From Pedobacter puniceum (lineage in GTDB: Bacteria; Bacteroidota; Bacteroidia; Sphingobacteriales; Sphingobacteriaceae), in NCBI RefSeq assembly GCF_009674685.1, contig NZ_WKJI01000001.1, positions 1,116,001 through 1,180,000 on the forward strand: a DNA stretch of 64,000 nucleotides, given 5' to 3'. The translations under genes were made by a program, and so were the position numbers. Of the stretch, positions 9,935-18,510 are shown piece by piece. The notes under the pieces were generated by a model. It did not search any database. It saw only the letters and a list, made by a program, of their open reading frames with translations, and had not been told where the DNA came from. Numbering within the stretch: the first letter of the stretch is position 1; each line of letters opens with the position of its first letter.

Positions 9935-11176
9935 CTAAGCCTGCTTAGCTTGTTGTTGCTGAGGCTTTTTGTTTTTATTGAACTTTTTCTTCTTCCAGTT
10001 GCTTTTTCTTTTAGCTCCACCAGATGTATTGGGTTTATATACAGGCGCTTCCCCTAAACTCTCGGGCAAAGCTATTTTAGGAACTTCACGCCCCATTAAA
10101 GCTTCTATCCTGCTAAATTTATTTTGGTCTTTATCATTAATAAAGGTTATAGCCGTTCCAGTGGTTTCTGCTCTGGCAGTACGCCCTATACGGTGGATAT
10201 AATCTTCTGGATCTGGTGGTACATCGTAATTAACCACTAAGCTGATACCTTCAACATCAATACCTCTAGAAATAACATCGGTGCCAACCAAAACACTTAA
10301 CTTTTTACCTTTAAACCTACTCATGATATCTTCACGCTGCTCTTGGTCAAGGTCTGAGTGGAAAGCTTCTGCCGCTATTCCTTTTTTATTAAGCTCGGAA
10401 TTCAATTTTTTAACAATTTCCTTACGGGATGCAAAAATGATAATGCTGCTATAGGCTGCATCGGCTAAAATGGTTTTGAGTAAAGGTATTTTTTGCTCAT
10501 CAAAAGCCATATAAGCTTGCTGATTGATACCCTCTGATGGTTTAGAGATGGCGATATTAACTTCTACTGGGTTACGAAGGATTTTATTAGCTAAAGTCCT
10601 GATTTTATGCGGCATGGTAGCAGAAAACATAATGTTCTGACGTTCTGCCGGCAGGTAACTCATGATACGTACAATATCATCAAAGAAACCCATATCTAGC
10701 ATACGGTCGGCTTCGTCTAAAACCAAATGTTGTAGCTTAGAGAAATCTATCTTTCCGGATGTTAAATGTGCTATTAAGCGCCCAGGAGTAGCTACAATAA
10801 TGTTTACCCCTTCTGCTAAAGATCTTTTTTGCTGCTCGTAATTAATACCATCGCCACCACCATAAACAGCAATAGAAGTACAACCCGTAAAATAAGCCAA
10901 ACCCATAATTTGCTGGTCTATTTGTAAGGCTAATTCTCTGGTTGGTGCCAATATAATGGTATTGATATCATCGGTTCCTAATAATTGGATTTTATGCAGA
11001 ACAGGCAATAAATAAGATGCTGTTTTACCTGTACCTGTCTGCGCACAAGCTATTAAGTCTTGATTGTTTAAAATAACAGGAATAGCTTGTTCTTGTATTG
11101 GGGTTGCTTTGCTGAAGCCCATGGTATCTAAACCTTCTTGTAATGAGCTAACGAAATTAAATTCTTCGAATTTCAA
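9935..11176 (-). CDS. DEAD-box RNA helicase, RhlE-like
   Basis: This 413-residue ATP-dependent RNA helicase has the Q motif region (ATPIQEQAIPV), Walker A AQTGTGKT, PTRELA, the DEAD box in VLDEADRMLDMGFF, SAT, and HRIGRTAR. The C-terminal tail is rich in Lys, Asn and Gln (KRKSNWKKKKFNKNKKPQQQ), as in RhlE-type helicases that work on rRNA or cold-shock mRNAs. No ATG is available before codon 19. The conserved N-terminus FEEFNFVSSLQEGL and an in-frame upstream stop point to a TTG start at 11174-11176. Confidence 0.93.
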   Translation of the reverse strand: MKFEEFNFVSSLQEGLDTMGFSKATPIQEQAIPVILNNQDLIACAQTGTGKTASYLLPVLHKIQLLGTDDINTIILAPTRELALQIDQQIMGLAYFTGCTSIAVYGGGDGINYEQQKRSLAEGVNIIVATPGRLIAHLTSGKIDFSKLQHLVLDEADRMLDMGFFDDIVRIMSYLPAERQNIMFSATMPHKIRTLANKILRNPVEVNIAISKPSEGINQQAYMAFDEQKIPLLKTILADAAYSSIIIFASRKEIVKKLNSELNKKGIAAEAFHSDLDQEQREDIMSRFKGKKLSVLVGTDVISRGIDVEGISLVVNYDVPPDPEDYIHRIGRTARAETTGTAITFINDKDQNKFSRIEALMGREVPKIALPESLGEAPVYKPNTSGGAKRKSNWKKKKFNKNKKPQQQQAKQA

Positions 11177-11233
11177 ATGACTGTGTAATTATATTTTCTG
11201 TAAATATATCTTAATTATTGTATAAAGAAGCTT

Positions 11234-11710
11234 TTACTTAAAGCTAAAGAAAGCCCTGTTCTTTGGGTTATCTAGTTTTGTACTGGTTTTGGTATCGCCC
11301 GCTAACACATTTAAAATGTTTACCTGACTATCATGCTGTTTAAATAAAACATCATTAAAAACCTCTAATTTATTGATTTTAGCAACTTTTTCTGTTTCCA
11401 GATAACACCAAGCCGCATCTTCTTCTATCTCAAAACCTAAAAAATTAGCCGGCATAGTTTTACCATTTACTACCATATACAAATGCTTTTGTAAGTAAGC
11501 CGCAATTAATTTTTCTAAGGCTGCCTTATCTGTTGGTTTAAGGATATTGATATCCTGACTGCTTTCTTCTTTTATAGCCTTTTCTAAATCATCAAAGAAA
11601 ATTTTGGTACTTATTTGTATGGTTTTACTTTCAGGATTTTGCCTTATTTCTGTAACACTTACATAGAAAGGATGAAAAAAGACAAACAATAAACTTAATA
11701 TCTTCAGCAT
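11234..11710 (-). CDS. DUF6702 family protein, secreted
   Basis: A protein of about 158 residues with an N-terminal hydrophobic signal (MLKILSLLFVFFHPFYVS) and a small beta-rich body. It resembles the DUF6702 family, which in Bacteroidota is typically encoded next to a HupE/UreJ-like protein and an M1 peptidase, exactly as here. The start is taken at the ATG at 11708-11710; an upstream TTG at 11725 would only add MKLLI. It is transcribed away from the HupE gene. Biochemical role unknown. Confidence 0.75.
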   Translation of the reverse strand: MLKILSLLFVFFHPFYVSVTEIRQNPESKTIQISTKIFFDDLEKAIKEESSQDINILKPTDKAALEKLIAAYLQKHLYMVVNGKTMPANFLGFEIEEDAAWCYLETEKVAKINKLEVFNDVLFKQHDSQVNILNVLAGDTKTSTKLDNPKNRAFFSFK

Positions 11711-11761
11711 TATTAATAACTTCAAGATTGATTTAACATCCTAAATTAAGAAAAATTATAG

Positions 11762-12337
11762 ATGCAAGACTTTTCTTTGTTTTTTGAACTCGGCTGGAAA
11801 CATATTTTAGACTGGCAAGGTTATGACCATATTTTATTTGTAACAGCACTTTGCGGTACTTACCTCATTAAAGACTGGAAAAAGATTTTAATTCTGGTTA
11901 CCGCCTTTACCGTTGGGCACTCTTTAACCTTAGCACTTAGCGTTTTCAATAAAGTTTTAATTTCTAGCAGCTGGATAGAGTTTTTAATCCCTATCACCAT
12001 TGTTATCACCTGTATCATCAACATTAAAAACAGGCAAACCATCCGTAAAAACATTCAGTCGTCTTATTGGTTAGCTTTGATATTTGGTTTAATACATGGT
12101 CTCGGTTTTTCTAATTATTTGAAGAGTTTGATGGGAAAAAGCAACAATGTTGTTGCAGAGCTACTTGCTTTTAACCTAGGATTAGAATTTGGACAAATAA
12201 TTATCGTATTTTCGATACTTGTCTTATCGTTTTTACTGGTAAATATGGTAAGAGTACAAAAAAGAGAGTGGAATTTATTTATTTCATCGGCCATTTTTGG
12301 AATTTCACTCATTATGGCAATAGAAAGAATACCTTAA
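11762..12337 (+). CDS. HupE/UreJ-family membrane protein
   Basis: This 191-residue protein has about six hydrophobic segments and conserved histidines in GYDHILF, GHSLTL and GLIHGLGF, features of the HupE/UreJ_2 family. Relatives are linked to nickel or other metal handling for hydrogenase and urease, but neither enzyme is present here. In this branch the gene pairs with a DUF6702 protein and precedes an M1 peptidase by 8 nt, so it is probably co-transcribed with the peptidase. Function uncertain. Confidence 0.8.
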   Translation: MQDFSLFFELGWKHILDWQGYDHILFVTALCGTYLIKDWKKILILVTAFTVGHSLTLALSVFNKVLISSSWIEFLIPITIVITCIINIKNRQTIRKNIQSSYWLALIFGLIHGLGFSNYLKSLMGKSNNVVAELLAFNLGLEFGQIIIVFSILVLSFLLVNMVRVQKREWNLFISSAIFGISLIMAIERIP

Positions 12338-12345
12338 AATAAATT

Positions 12346-14679
12346 ATGAAGAAAGTTTTAGCTTTTATTTTCTTGCTTGTTGCCTCTACGGCATACACAC
12401 AAGCACAATTTTTACAACACAACCCCAATGCTAACCACGGTAATAAATTTGAGCAGCTAGAAACCATTTTAAGAAGCCCAAATATGTACCGTTCTGCTTC
12501 TGGTGCACCGGGGCCAAAATATTGGCAACAAAAAGCAGATTATGATATTGATGTAGAAATTGATGATACCAAGCAAATATTAAGAGGTTCTGAAACGGTG
12601 GTTTATACCAATAACTCGCCAGACCCATTAACTTATTTATGGCTACAATTGGATGAAAACGAGCATAAAGCTGGTGGTGAAAACCAAAAGTTTGATGGTA
12701 GCAAGATGAGCGAGAAAATGACCTATAACCAACTTAAAAGAATTAACGGTGTGGAGGATGGTTATGGCGTTAACATTTTAAAAGTTACCGATGCTAGCGG
12801 TAAAAATCTAAAATATACCATTAACCACACCATGATGCGTATAGATTTACCTAGCACCCTTAACCCAGGCGGTAAATACACGTTTAAAGTAAGCTGGAAC
12901 TACAAAATCCCGAACAGAATGGTACAAGGTGGCCGTGGTGGATTAGAATATTTTGAAGAAGACGATAATTACCTGTACACCATAGCACAATGGTTCCCTA
13001 GAATGGCTGTTTACTCAGACTTTCAAGGTTGGCAAAACAAACAATTTACTGGTCGTGGTGAGTTTGCTTTAGCTTTTGGCGATTATAAAGTAAATATTAC
13101 CGTACCTGCAGACCATGTAGTGGGTGCTACGGGCGAATGTCAAAACTACGCTCAAGTTTTAAATAGCACACAGCTAAACAGATGGAAACAAGCACAAACA
13201 GCTAAAGAACCTGTAGAGATTGTGACTTTAAATGATGCTACAAATGCGATGAAGAAAAAATCATCAGCAAAAAAGACTTGGGTTTATAAAGCTACCAATG
13301 TAAGAGATTTTGCTTTTGTAACTTCCAGAAGATTGGTTTGGGATGCTATGAAGGTAAATGTAGAAGGTAATAGCCCTATGGCGATGTCTTACTACGGTCC
13401 AGAGGCTTATCCTTTGTATAGAAAATACTCTACCAAAGTTATTGCTAAAACATTAGAAGTTTATTCTAAACACACCATTCCTTACCCTTACCCGGTTGCT
13501 ATTTCTGTAGAAGCTGCAAATGGTATGGAATACCCTATGATTTGCTTCAACTACGGAAGAGCAGAAAAAGATGGCACTTATTCTGAAGCTACCAAATACG
13601 GTATGATAGGCGTTATCATCCATGAAGTTGGGCATAATTTCTTCCCGATGATTGTAAACTCTGACGAACGCCAATGGACTTGGATGGACGAAGGTTTAAA
13701 TACTTTTTGCCAATATTTAACAGAGCAAGAATGGGATAATAACTATCCATCAAAAAGAGGTCCGGCACATTTAATTGCAGATTATATGCGTTTACCTAAA
13801 GACGAGCTGGAGCCTATCATGACCAACTCAGAAAACATCATCAATTTTGGGCCAAATGCTTATGGCAAACCTGCTACCGCTCTTAATATTTTAAGAGAAA
13901 CCATTATGGGACGCGAGCTGTTTGACTATGCCTTTAAAGAATACGCTAAAAGATGGGCCTTTAAACACCCTACTCCGGCAGATTTTTTTAGAACTATGGA
14001 AGATGCCTCTGCTGTAGATTTAGATTGGTTTTGGAGAGGCTGGTTTTATGGAACCGATGCAGTAGATATCTCGCTTGATGCCGTTAAGTATTACCGTATG
14101 GATACTAAAAACCCAGAAATTGAAGCTGCTTACGATAGAAAACTTTATGATGAAGAAGCTTATAGCATCAGCAGAAAAAGAAACCGCGAGGCCAATATTA
14201 ACTTCGCTGTGGAAGCTGATACTTCTTTAAACGATTTTTATAATAAATGGGACAGATTTGCTGCTACCAAAGACAAAAAAGCACAATTTAAAAACTATTA
14301 CGATGCTTTAAGCCCCGAAGAAAAAGCCCTTTACGATAGCAAAACCAATTTCTACGAGTTAGAATTTAGCAATAAAGGTGGTTTGGTAATGCCTATCATC
14401 ATCGAGTGGACTTATACCGATGGCACTAAAGAAGTAGATTATATCCCGGCTTATATCTGGAGAAAAAATGAGGAAAAAGTAACCAAGGTATTTGCTAAAA
14501 CCAAGGAAATGGCATCTGTAAAGCTAGATCCTTATAAAGAAACCGCAGATATAGACGAAAGCAATAACACTTTCCCAAGACAGTTAGCCCCTACCCGTTT
14601 CGAGTTGTTTAAGCAACAAAAAGCTCCGGCCAGAGGTGCATCTACAGGTGTAAACCCTATGCAAAGAGCAAGACAATAA
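12346..14679 (+). CDS. M1-family (gluzincin) metallopeptidase, secreted
   Basis: This 777-residue exported zinc aminopeptidase-like protein starts with a signal peptide (MKKVLAFIFLLVASTAYTQAQ). The zinc site is HEVGH at about residues 425-429, with the third ligand Glu exactly 18 residues later in the WMDEG motif. The N-terminal beta domain (about 45-270) and the catalytic domain fit M1 enzymes of Bacteroidota. The usual GxMEN substrate motif appears as NGMEYPM. It ends in a low-complexity QKAPARGAS tail and a strong terminator. Substrate unknown. Confidence 0.9.
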   Translation: MKKVLAFIFLLVASTAYTQAQFLQHNPNANHGNKFEQLETILRSPNMYRSASGAPGPKYWQQKADYDIDVEIDDTKQILRGSETVVYTNNSPDPLTYLWLQLDENEHKAGGENQKFDGSKMSEKMTYNQLKRINGVEDGYGVNILKVTDASGKNLKYTINHTMMRIDLPSTLNPGGKYTFKVSWNYKIPNRMVQGGRGGLEYFEEDDNYLYTIAQWFPRMAVYSDFQGWQNKQFTGRGEFALAFGDYKVNITVPADHVVGATGECQNYAQVLNSTQLNRWKQAQTAKEPVEIVTLNDATNAMKKKSSAKKTWVYKATNVRDFAFVTSRRLVWDAMKVNVEGNSPMAMSYYGPEAYPLYRKYSTKVIAKTLEVYSKHTIPYPYPVAISVEAANGMEYPMICFNYGRAEKDGTYSEATKYGMIGVIIHEVGHNFFPMIVNSDERQWTWMDEGLNTFCQYLTEQEWDNNYPSKRGPAHLIADYMRLPKDELEPIMTNSENIINFGPNAYGKPATALNILRETIMGRELFDYAFKEYAKRWAFKHPTPADFFRTMEDASAVDLDWFWRGWFYGTDAVDISLDAVKYYRMDTKNPEIEAAYDRKLYDEEAYSISRKRNREANINFAVEADTSLNDFYNKWDRFAATKDKKAQFKNYYDALSPEEKALYDSKTNFYELEFSNKGGLVMPIIIEWTYTDGTKEVDYIPAYIWRKNEEKVTKVFAKTKEMASVKLDPYKETADIDESNNTFPRQLAPTRFELFKQQKAPARGASTGVNPMQRARQ

Positions 14680-14702
14680 TTGTTTTTTAGAAAATATGAT
14701 GG

Positions 14703-14738
14703 AAAGCAGCGTTTCTGGATAAGGAGACGCTGCTTTTT
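14703..14738 (+). terminator. Intrinsic terminator of the M1 peptidase gene
   Basis: AAAGCAGCGTTTC pairs with GAGACGCTGCTTT (one wobble) across an 8-nt loop, followed by a T run. It lies 24 nt after the stop codon. Confidence 0.9.
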
Positions 14739-14765
14739 TTATTTTGTAAAGCAAAGGCTGTGAAG

Positions 14766-14864
14766 CTATTTTCCGCTAGTCCGGTGCTCTGCTTAATTTT
14801 TTGCCCACTCTAGGCCTAAGCTCAAAAACCCGAGGCAAAAAGATACCGCTGCCGCCCCGGTTTA
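14766..14864. repeat. Interspersed ~100-bp repeat, copy 1
   Basis: Conserved outer parts (CTATTTTCCGCTAGTCCGG at the left, ATACCGCTGCCGCCCCGG at the right) flank an internal inverted repeat TTTTTTGCC/GGCAAAAAG around a 28-nt tip. The same element occurs in opposite orientation at 35188-35291 with the same arms but an unrelated 32-nt tip. Both copies lie between convergent genes. No open reading frame spans it. Confidence 0.85.
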
Positions 14865-14953
14865 TTTAAGTTGGGTTGGGTGCGTTTGGGTTATAAAAAC
14901 TAAATATAAGAAGTATCACCTAATTGGTTTAAAATTTCTTATATATCTAACTC

Positions 14954-15328
14954 CTATTGGTTTTTAAGGATAAATACCCTTGACATCATATACCCAGCAG
15001 TAAAACCAATAATTTCAGCAAAAGGACGGAGATTAAAACCGTTTGTAATTAGAGGAATTAAACTTAGTAATATTATAATTATTAATATTACTAAAAAAAT
15101 AATTAATGTATTTTTATATGTTAATGGTGAGGAAATAGTGCCAATGATAACTGCTGCATACATACCTACACCACTACACAATAGAGGGAAGCTAAAAGAA
15201 TAAAATGCCTCATTATTAGATATTAACTTTATTACTATTGGCAGCGAATAGTATGCAACAACATAAACTATTAAATATGCTAGAGCTGCTATAGGAAGTA
15301 CTAAAAATAATCTTAAAGATTTTTTCAT
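14954..15328 (-). CDS. Hypothetical small membrane protein
   Basis: This 124-residue protein has four predicted membrane segments (about 8-30, 45-65, 72-95 and 102-120) and no motif I recognise. The body is strongly hydrophobic and its DNA is AT-rich, like the neighbouring nuclease-ATPase module. It lies 267 nt downstream of that module on the same strand, separated by palindromic repeats, so membership of the module is possible but not shown. Confidence 0.6.
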   Translation of the reverse strand: MKKSLRLFLVLPIAALAYLIVYVVAYYSLPIVIKLISNNEAFYSFSFPLLCSGVGMYAAVIIGTISSPLTYKNTLIIFLVILIIIILLSLIPLITNGFNLRPFAEIIGFTAGYMMSRVFILKNQ

Positions 15329-15425
15329 ATTTAAAATTGTAAATTAAAAAACATAACACTGTAGTAAGTTTTAGCAGGCTAATTTGTGCAAATCCAGACT
15401 TGTGATGATGTTTTTTCATCCCTCT

Positions 15426-15576
15426 GGCGCAAGTATGCAGACTTTAGCCATGTGTGGCTGTATGCTTGTGCCTTGTAAATAGAACTTTTCATAATCATCA
15501 ATTTATTCTTTAACATTAATATCTCATTCAAAGGCACAAGTACCTTTCCCTCATTCCCCAGCTGTATACTTGCGCC
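15426..15576. repeat. Four-part palindromic repeat beside the HNH gene
   Basis: GGCGCAAGTATGCAG (15426-15440) can pair with CTGTATGCTTGTGCC (15458-15472): 12 Watson-Crick pairs and 3 G-U wobbles in plus-strand RNA. A partial copy GGCACAAGTAC follows at 15533-15543 and CTGTATACTTGCGCC at 15562-15576, which also pairs with the first arm (one wobble-type change). The set lies between the small membrane protein and the HNH gene and has no coding potential. Confidence 0.7.
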
Positions 15577-15595
15577 AAACGGGCTATTTTTATTG

Positions 15596-16522
15596 TCATA
15601 TAATACCTAATTCTTTTAAAATGTCACTTTTAAACTTACTGAACGGTCGATTCATAAAATTGCTAGAATCGTATTCAGTTCCAAATACAATTCGATATAA
15701 ATCTTCTTTTGAAACTATTACATCACGCAACAAATTTGAACTCAGTATTGACAAATATTTGTCAGAAAAATATTGTCTTGTTTTGATAAGGTCGAGTAAC
15801 TCGCCCGTATGTGAATTATAGACTTCTTCAATAGCAAAAGCGTCAACGGAGTTACTTGCCTTAGATGCTTGAGGTGTTTTTACCTTAATTCTCAATCCCG
15901 ATTTTAATTCTAATGAGTATTTATATGTAAAGCGAATATCATTCAAGTTGTTGTCAATGTATGGGTGCATGTAATCGGCTAGGTTCATTTTATGAGTACC
16001 TTTTATGCTTGAGTTGCAAATTGAGCAACTTGGAATCAAATTATAAAATGAGATTGCAATTACAGGGTGTGTAGCTTTGTCGAAGTAATGGTCAAACTGC
16101 GGTCTAGTTAATTTATCACCATTACTTCTTATAACAGTATTTGTGTAATTCCTATTACAATATGTGCAAGTTCTTACATCTAAAGAATCAGCTAATTTAT
16201 AAGCATGATATCTTGTCTTTACTTTCTTTATAAATACATCGTAGTTAAAAACGTATTCAATACCTTTTCTTATGTCAGAAGAAAAATCAATGAAGGTATT
16301 TAAATGGTTACTTATTTGCATTAGCCTGTCGGGCTTTCCTATAAGCAAGTCATCGATTAAATCAAAAACATGATTTTCAAAGAAACGTTGGATTACTGCT
16401 ACGTTAACTCCTTGTAATTCATCAATTTTGTCAATACGCTTAAACACAAAGTCAAGCATTCCAGCATAAAATGCTTTTTTTGCCTTGATAATTTTAGGTG
16501 TATTTGGATTAATGTGAAGCAT
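15596..16522 (-). CDS. HNH-type endonuclease of a two-gene ATPase-nuclease module
   Basis: A 308-residue protein with a treble-clef HNH signature in its middle: CTYC (C119, C122), the DH pair D144-H145, N161 and CSIC (C166, C169), with H186 further on. The N- and C-terminal parts are not recognised. Its ATG overlaps the stop of the upstream ATPase gene by one base (TAATG), implying coupled translation and a stoichiometric partner. The pairing of an ABC-type ATPase with an HNH nuclease is the architecture of Septu (PtuA-PtuB) and of related retron effectors; no reverse transcriptase is present. Assignment to a named subtype is not possible by eye. Confidence 0.8.
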   Translation of the reverse strand: MLHINPNTPKIIKAKKAFYAGMLDFVFKRIDKIDELQGVNVAVIQRFFENHVFDLIDDLLIGKPDRLMQISNHLNTFIDFSSDIRKGIEYVFNYDVFIKKVKTRYHAYKLADSLDVRTCTYCNRNYTNTVIRSNGDKLTRPQFDHYFDKATHPVIAISFYNLIPSCSICNSSIKGTHKMNLADYMHPYIDNNLNDIRFTYKYSLELKSGLRIKVKTPQASKASNSVDAFAIEEVYNSHTGELLDLIKTRQYFSDKYLSILSSNLLRDVIVSKEDLYRIVFGTEYDSSNFMNRPFSKFKSDILKELGII

Positions 16523-18510
16523 TATTCTTGAATTCTCTTTTTTAGTTCTTCTAGTTTCTTGATTTGTTCATTTAGAACTTCAAGTTGGAAATTCTCATTA
16601 GTTTTATCATCATACATTTCAGCAAGTTTTCTCTGGATAATGGGTTCGTCAATCGTTTTGATTATTTTTTTGTAATAGCTTTCATTTTGATGGTTGTCCC
16701 TATTGTTTAACCAAACAATGGTTTCTTGTATTTTATCAAAAGCAAAATCACCAATGAGTGAATCTTCAATAAAAAAGGAATCCGCTATTAAATCTGAAAT
16801 GTTTGCACCAAAGGTTTTTGATGGTCTGTTTTTACTATTGAATGCAAGTATGTTTGATGGGCTATTATAGTCTTGTCTTTCTATGTAAATTACATTCGCA
16901 TTAGGTAAGTCGGAAAGAGTAATCGGATCGTGTGTTGTAAATATTATCTCAATAGAAGGATTGTTTTCTAGTTCATTAAAAAAGAATGGTAAAGTTTTTA
17001 AAAGTGCCTTAACGTATTTCTTTTTCCAAGATAAATGAAATGTTAAGTCTGCTTCATCAAGTAAAAGAATGTAGTGTTTTTTTAACTTTCTATACTTAAT
17101 CTCTTTGAGATTAGTGTTTAAGAAGTCATAAATTCTTGAATAAAAATTAAGCAAGGCATTTTCTCCCGAACTCATTCTACGAGAGAAGGGCATGTAATTA
17201 ATAAACTCTTCTATCTTTTCTCTTTCTTCAACGGTTAGTTCATCCTTGTTTGAATAAAATTTAACGTAGTAAGTGTTCAATTCATTTAGAAATTGTCTTT
17301 GGAATCGAAGAATCTCAATTGCATCTTCAGTTGATGCTTTTAATGTTCCATTAGAAACTGAATCTTTATCAGTCGTTTTTTCTATTGCAGAATAAATTTT
17401 AGTTAAAAACTCTTCAAAAATACCATCGCTGAAGATTTTTTCAGATTTAGTTGATTTTGGAGTAATCGAACTATGCTTAGCGAATAATATTAATGTTTGA
17501 TATGCATCAGCCAATTCAAGTTCTAATTTTAATTCTTCATAAGGGAAAAAACCTTCTTGTAAAAAAGAATTTTTTCTTTCCATCTGACGGTACAATAAGG
17601 AAAGAATGCATTTAATCACATTACGTTTTAAGAGATACTGGTTAATTTCAACCTGATTTAGAACTTTATCTTTTTCAAACTTTCTGATAAGATGCCAATC
17701 AGAACTTTCCTTTTCAGCTTTGTCGGCAATTGACTTTAATATAGCTCTTAGTTGATAAGGAGTATTCCATTCTTTTTCTTTATCATTATATCCTCTGAAA
17801 TGTAAAATTGGTTCATAGTGTTCTTGTAGCTGAAATAAATCCTTAAAGATGTTTTGGGTCTTTACTAAATCAGAACTAAGAAAAGTTATTTGCCGCAATG
17901 AGTTTTTGAATATTAACTCTTGAGATGCTGAATAAGGCCAGCCATTTTCATTCGTGTCCTTATCCCTCATTTCTTCTAAATCATTTTCCACAATCTTATC
18001 AAATGAAATATCGTGATTATCAATATCATCAAAGTTTGGATTGTATTTATAGTCGTAATGAGGCGAATAGTAAATGGTTTGAGGTTTGGAAGGCAACTCA
18101 CTTTTCAATTCTTTTAAAGATGCTTTTTTATTTGTAGTTTTTATGAATATTTTATCGAAGTCATTTCTTAGAATAATAGGGTCTTCTGCACCTTCAAGCT
18201 CGATTAAGAACAATGAATTAGATTTTGACAACGCATATTCATGTCCAATAAATTCACTTCGAATTAAATCAAGCAATGTAGATTTACCAGCACCATTCTG
18301 GCCTACTATTGCATTTAAGTTTGTGACTTTACTTGCTAAATTTGTGAGATTAAAAAAATCAGGAATGAAATTTTCGTTCAAGGTTTTGGTGACGAGAATA
18401 TCGCTGTCTTGATTCTCAAATTCATAGAAATACTGGCCTCCAAAATTTATAGTTTGAGGCTCTTCAAACAAATACTCGTGTTCTTCGATGTATATGGCAG
18501 CTAATCTCAT
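16522..18510 (-). CDS. ABC-type AAA ATPase of a two-gene ATPase-nuclease module
   Basis: This 662-residue ATPase has Walker A at 70-78 (GQNGAGKST), the ABC signature SSGE at 447-450, Walker B LLLDEAD at 482-488 and the switch histidine in TTHDP (525-529). The N-terminus MRLAAIYIEEHEYLF is not the usual RecF/SMC start. A conserved-looking block TFGANISDLIADSFFIEDS lies at about 566-584, and the C-terminus (about 640-662) is a charged helix that could form a coiled coil. It heads a two-gene operon with an HNH nuclease. The family fits DNA- or phage-sensing ATPases of defence systems (Septu-like). No toxin or methylase is near. The DNA is visibly more AT-rich than the flanking housekeeping genes, suggesting acquisition. 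Confidence 0.82.
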   Translation of the reverse strand: MRLAAIYIEEHEYLFEEPQTINFGGQYFYEFENQDSDILVTKTLNENFIPDFFNLTNLASKVTNLNAIVGQNGAGKSTLLDLIRSEFIGHEYALSKSNSLFLIELEGAEDPIILRNDFDKIFIKTTNKKASLKELKSELPSKPQTIYYSPHYDYKYNPNFDDIDNHDISFDKIVENDLEEMRDKDTNENGWPYSASQELIFKNSLRQITFLSSDLVKTQNIFKDLFQLQEHYEPILHFRGYNDKEKEWNTPYQLRAILKSIADKAEKESSDWHLIRKFEKDKVLNQVEINQYLLKRNVIKCILSLLYRQMERKNSFLQEGFFPYEELKLELELADAYQTLILFAKHSSITPKSTKSEKIFSDGIFEEFLTKIYSAIEKTTDKDSVSNGTLKASTEDAIEILRFQRQFLNELNTYYVKFYSNKDELTVEEREKIEEFINYMPFSRRMSSGENALLNFYSRIYDFLNTNLKEIKYRKLKKHYILLLDEADLTFHLSWKKKYVKALLKTLPFFFNELENNPSIEIIFTTHDPITLSDLPNANVIYIERQDYNSPSNILAFNSKNRPSKTFGANISDLIADSFFIEDSLIGDFAFDKIQETIVWLNNRDNHQNESYYKKIIKTIDEPIIQRKLAEMYDDKTNENFQLEVLNEQIKKLEELKKRIQE

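Noticed and set aside
15216-15419. 67-codon minus-strand frame overlapping the small membrane protein
   Set aside because: Out of frame with the better-supported four-helix protein and without a recognisable start region.
15596-18510. Firm naming of the module as Septu, or as a retron
   Set aside because: No reverse transcriptase or ncRNA gene is seen, and motif reading alone cannot separate Septu from other ATPase-HNH pairs.
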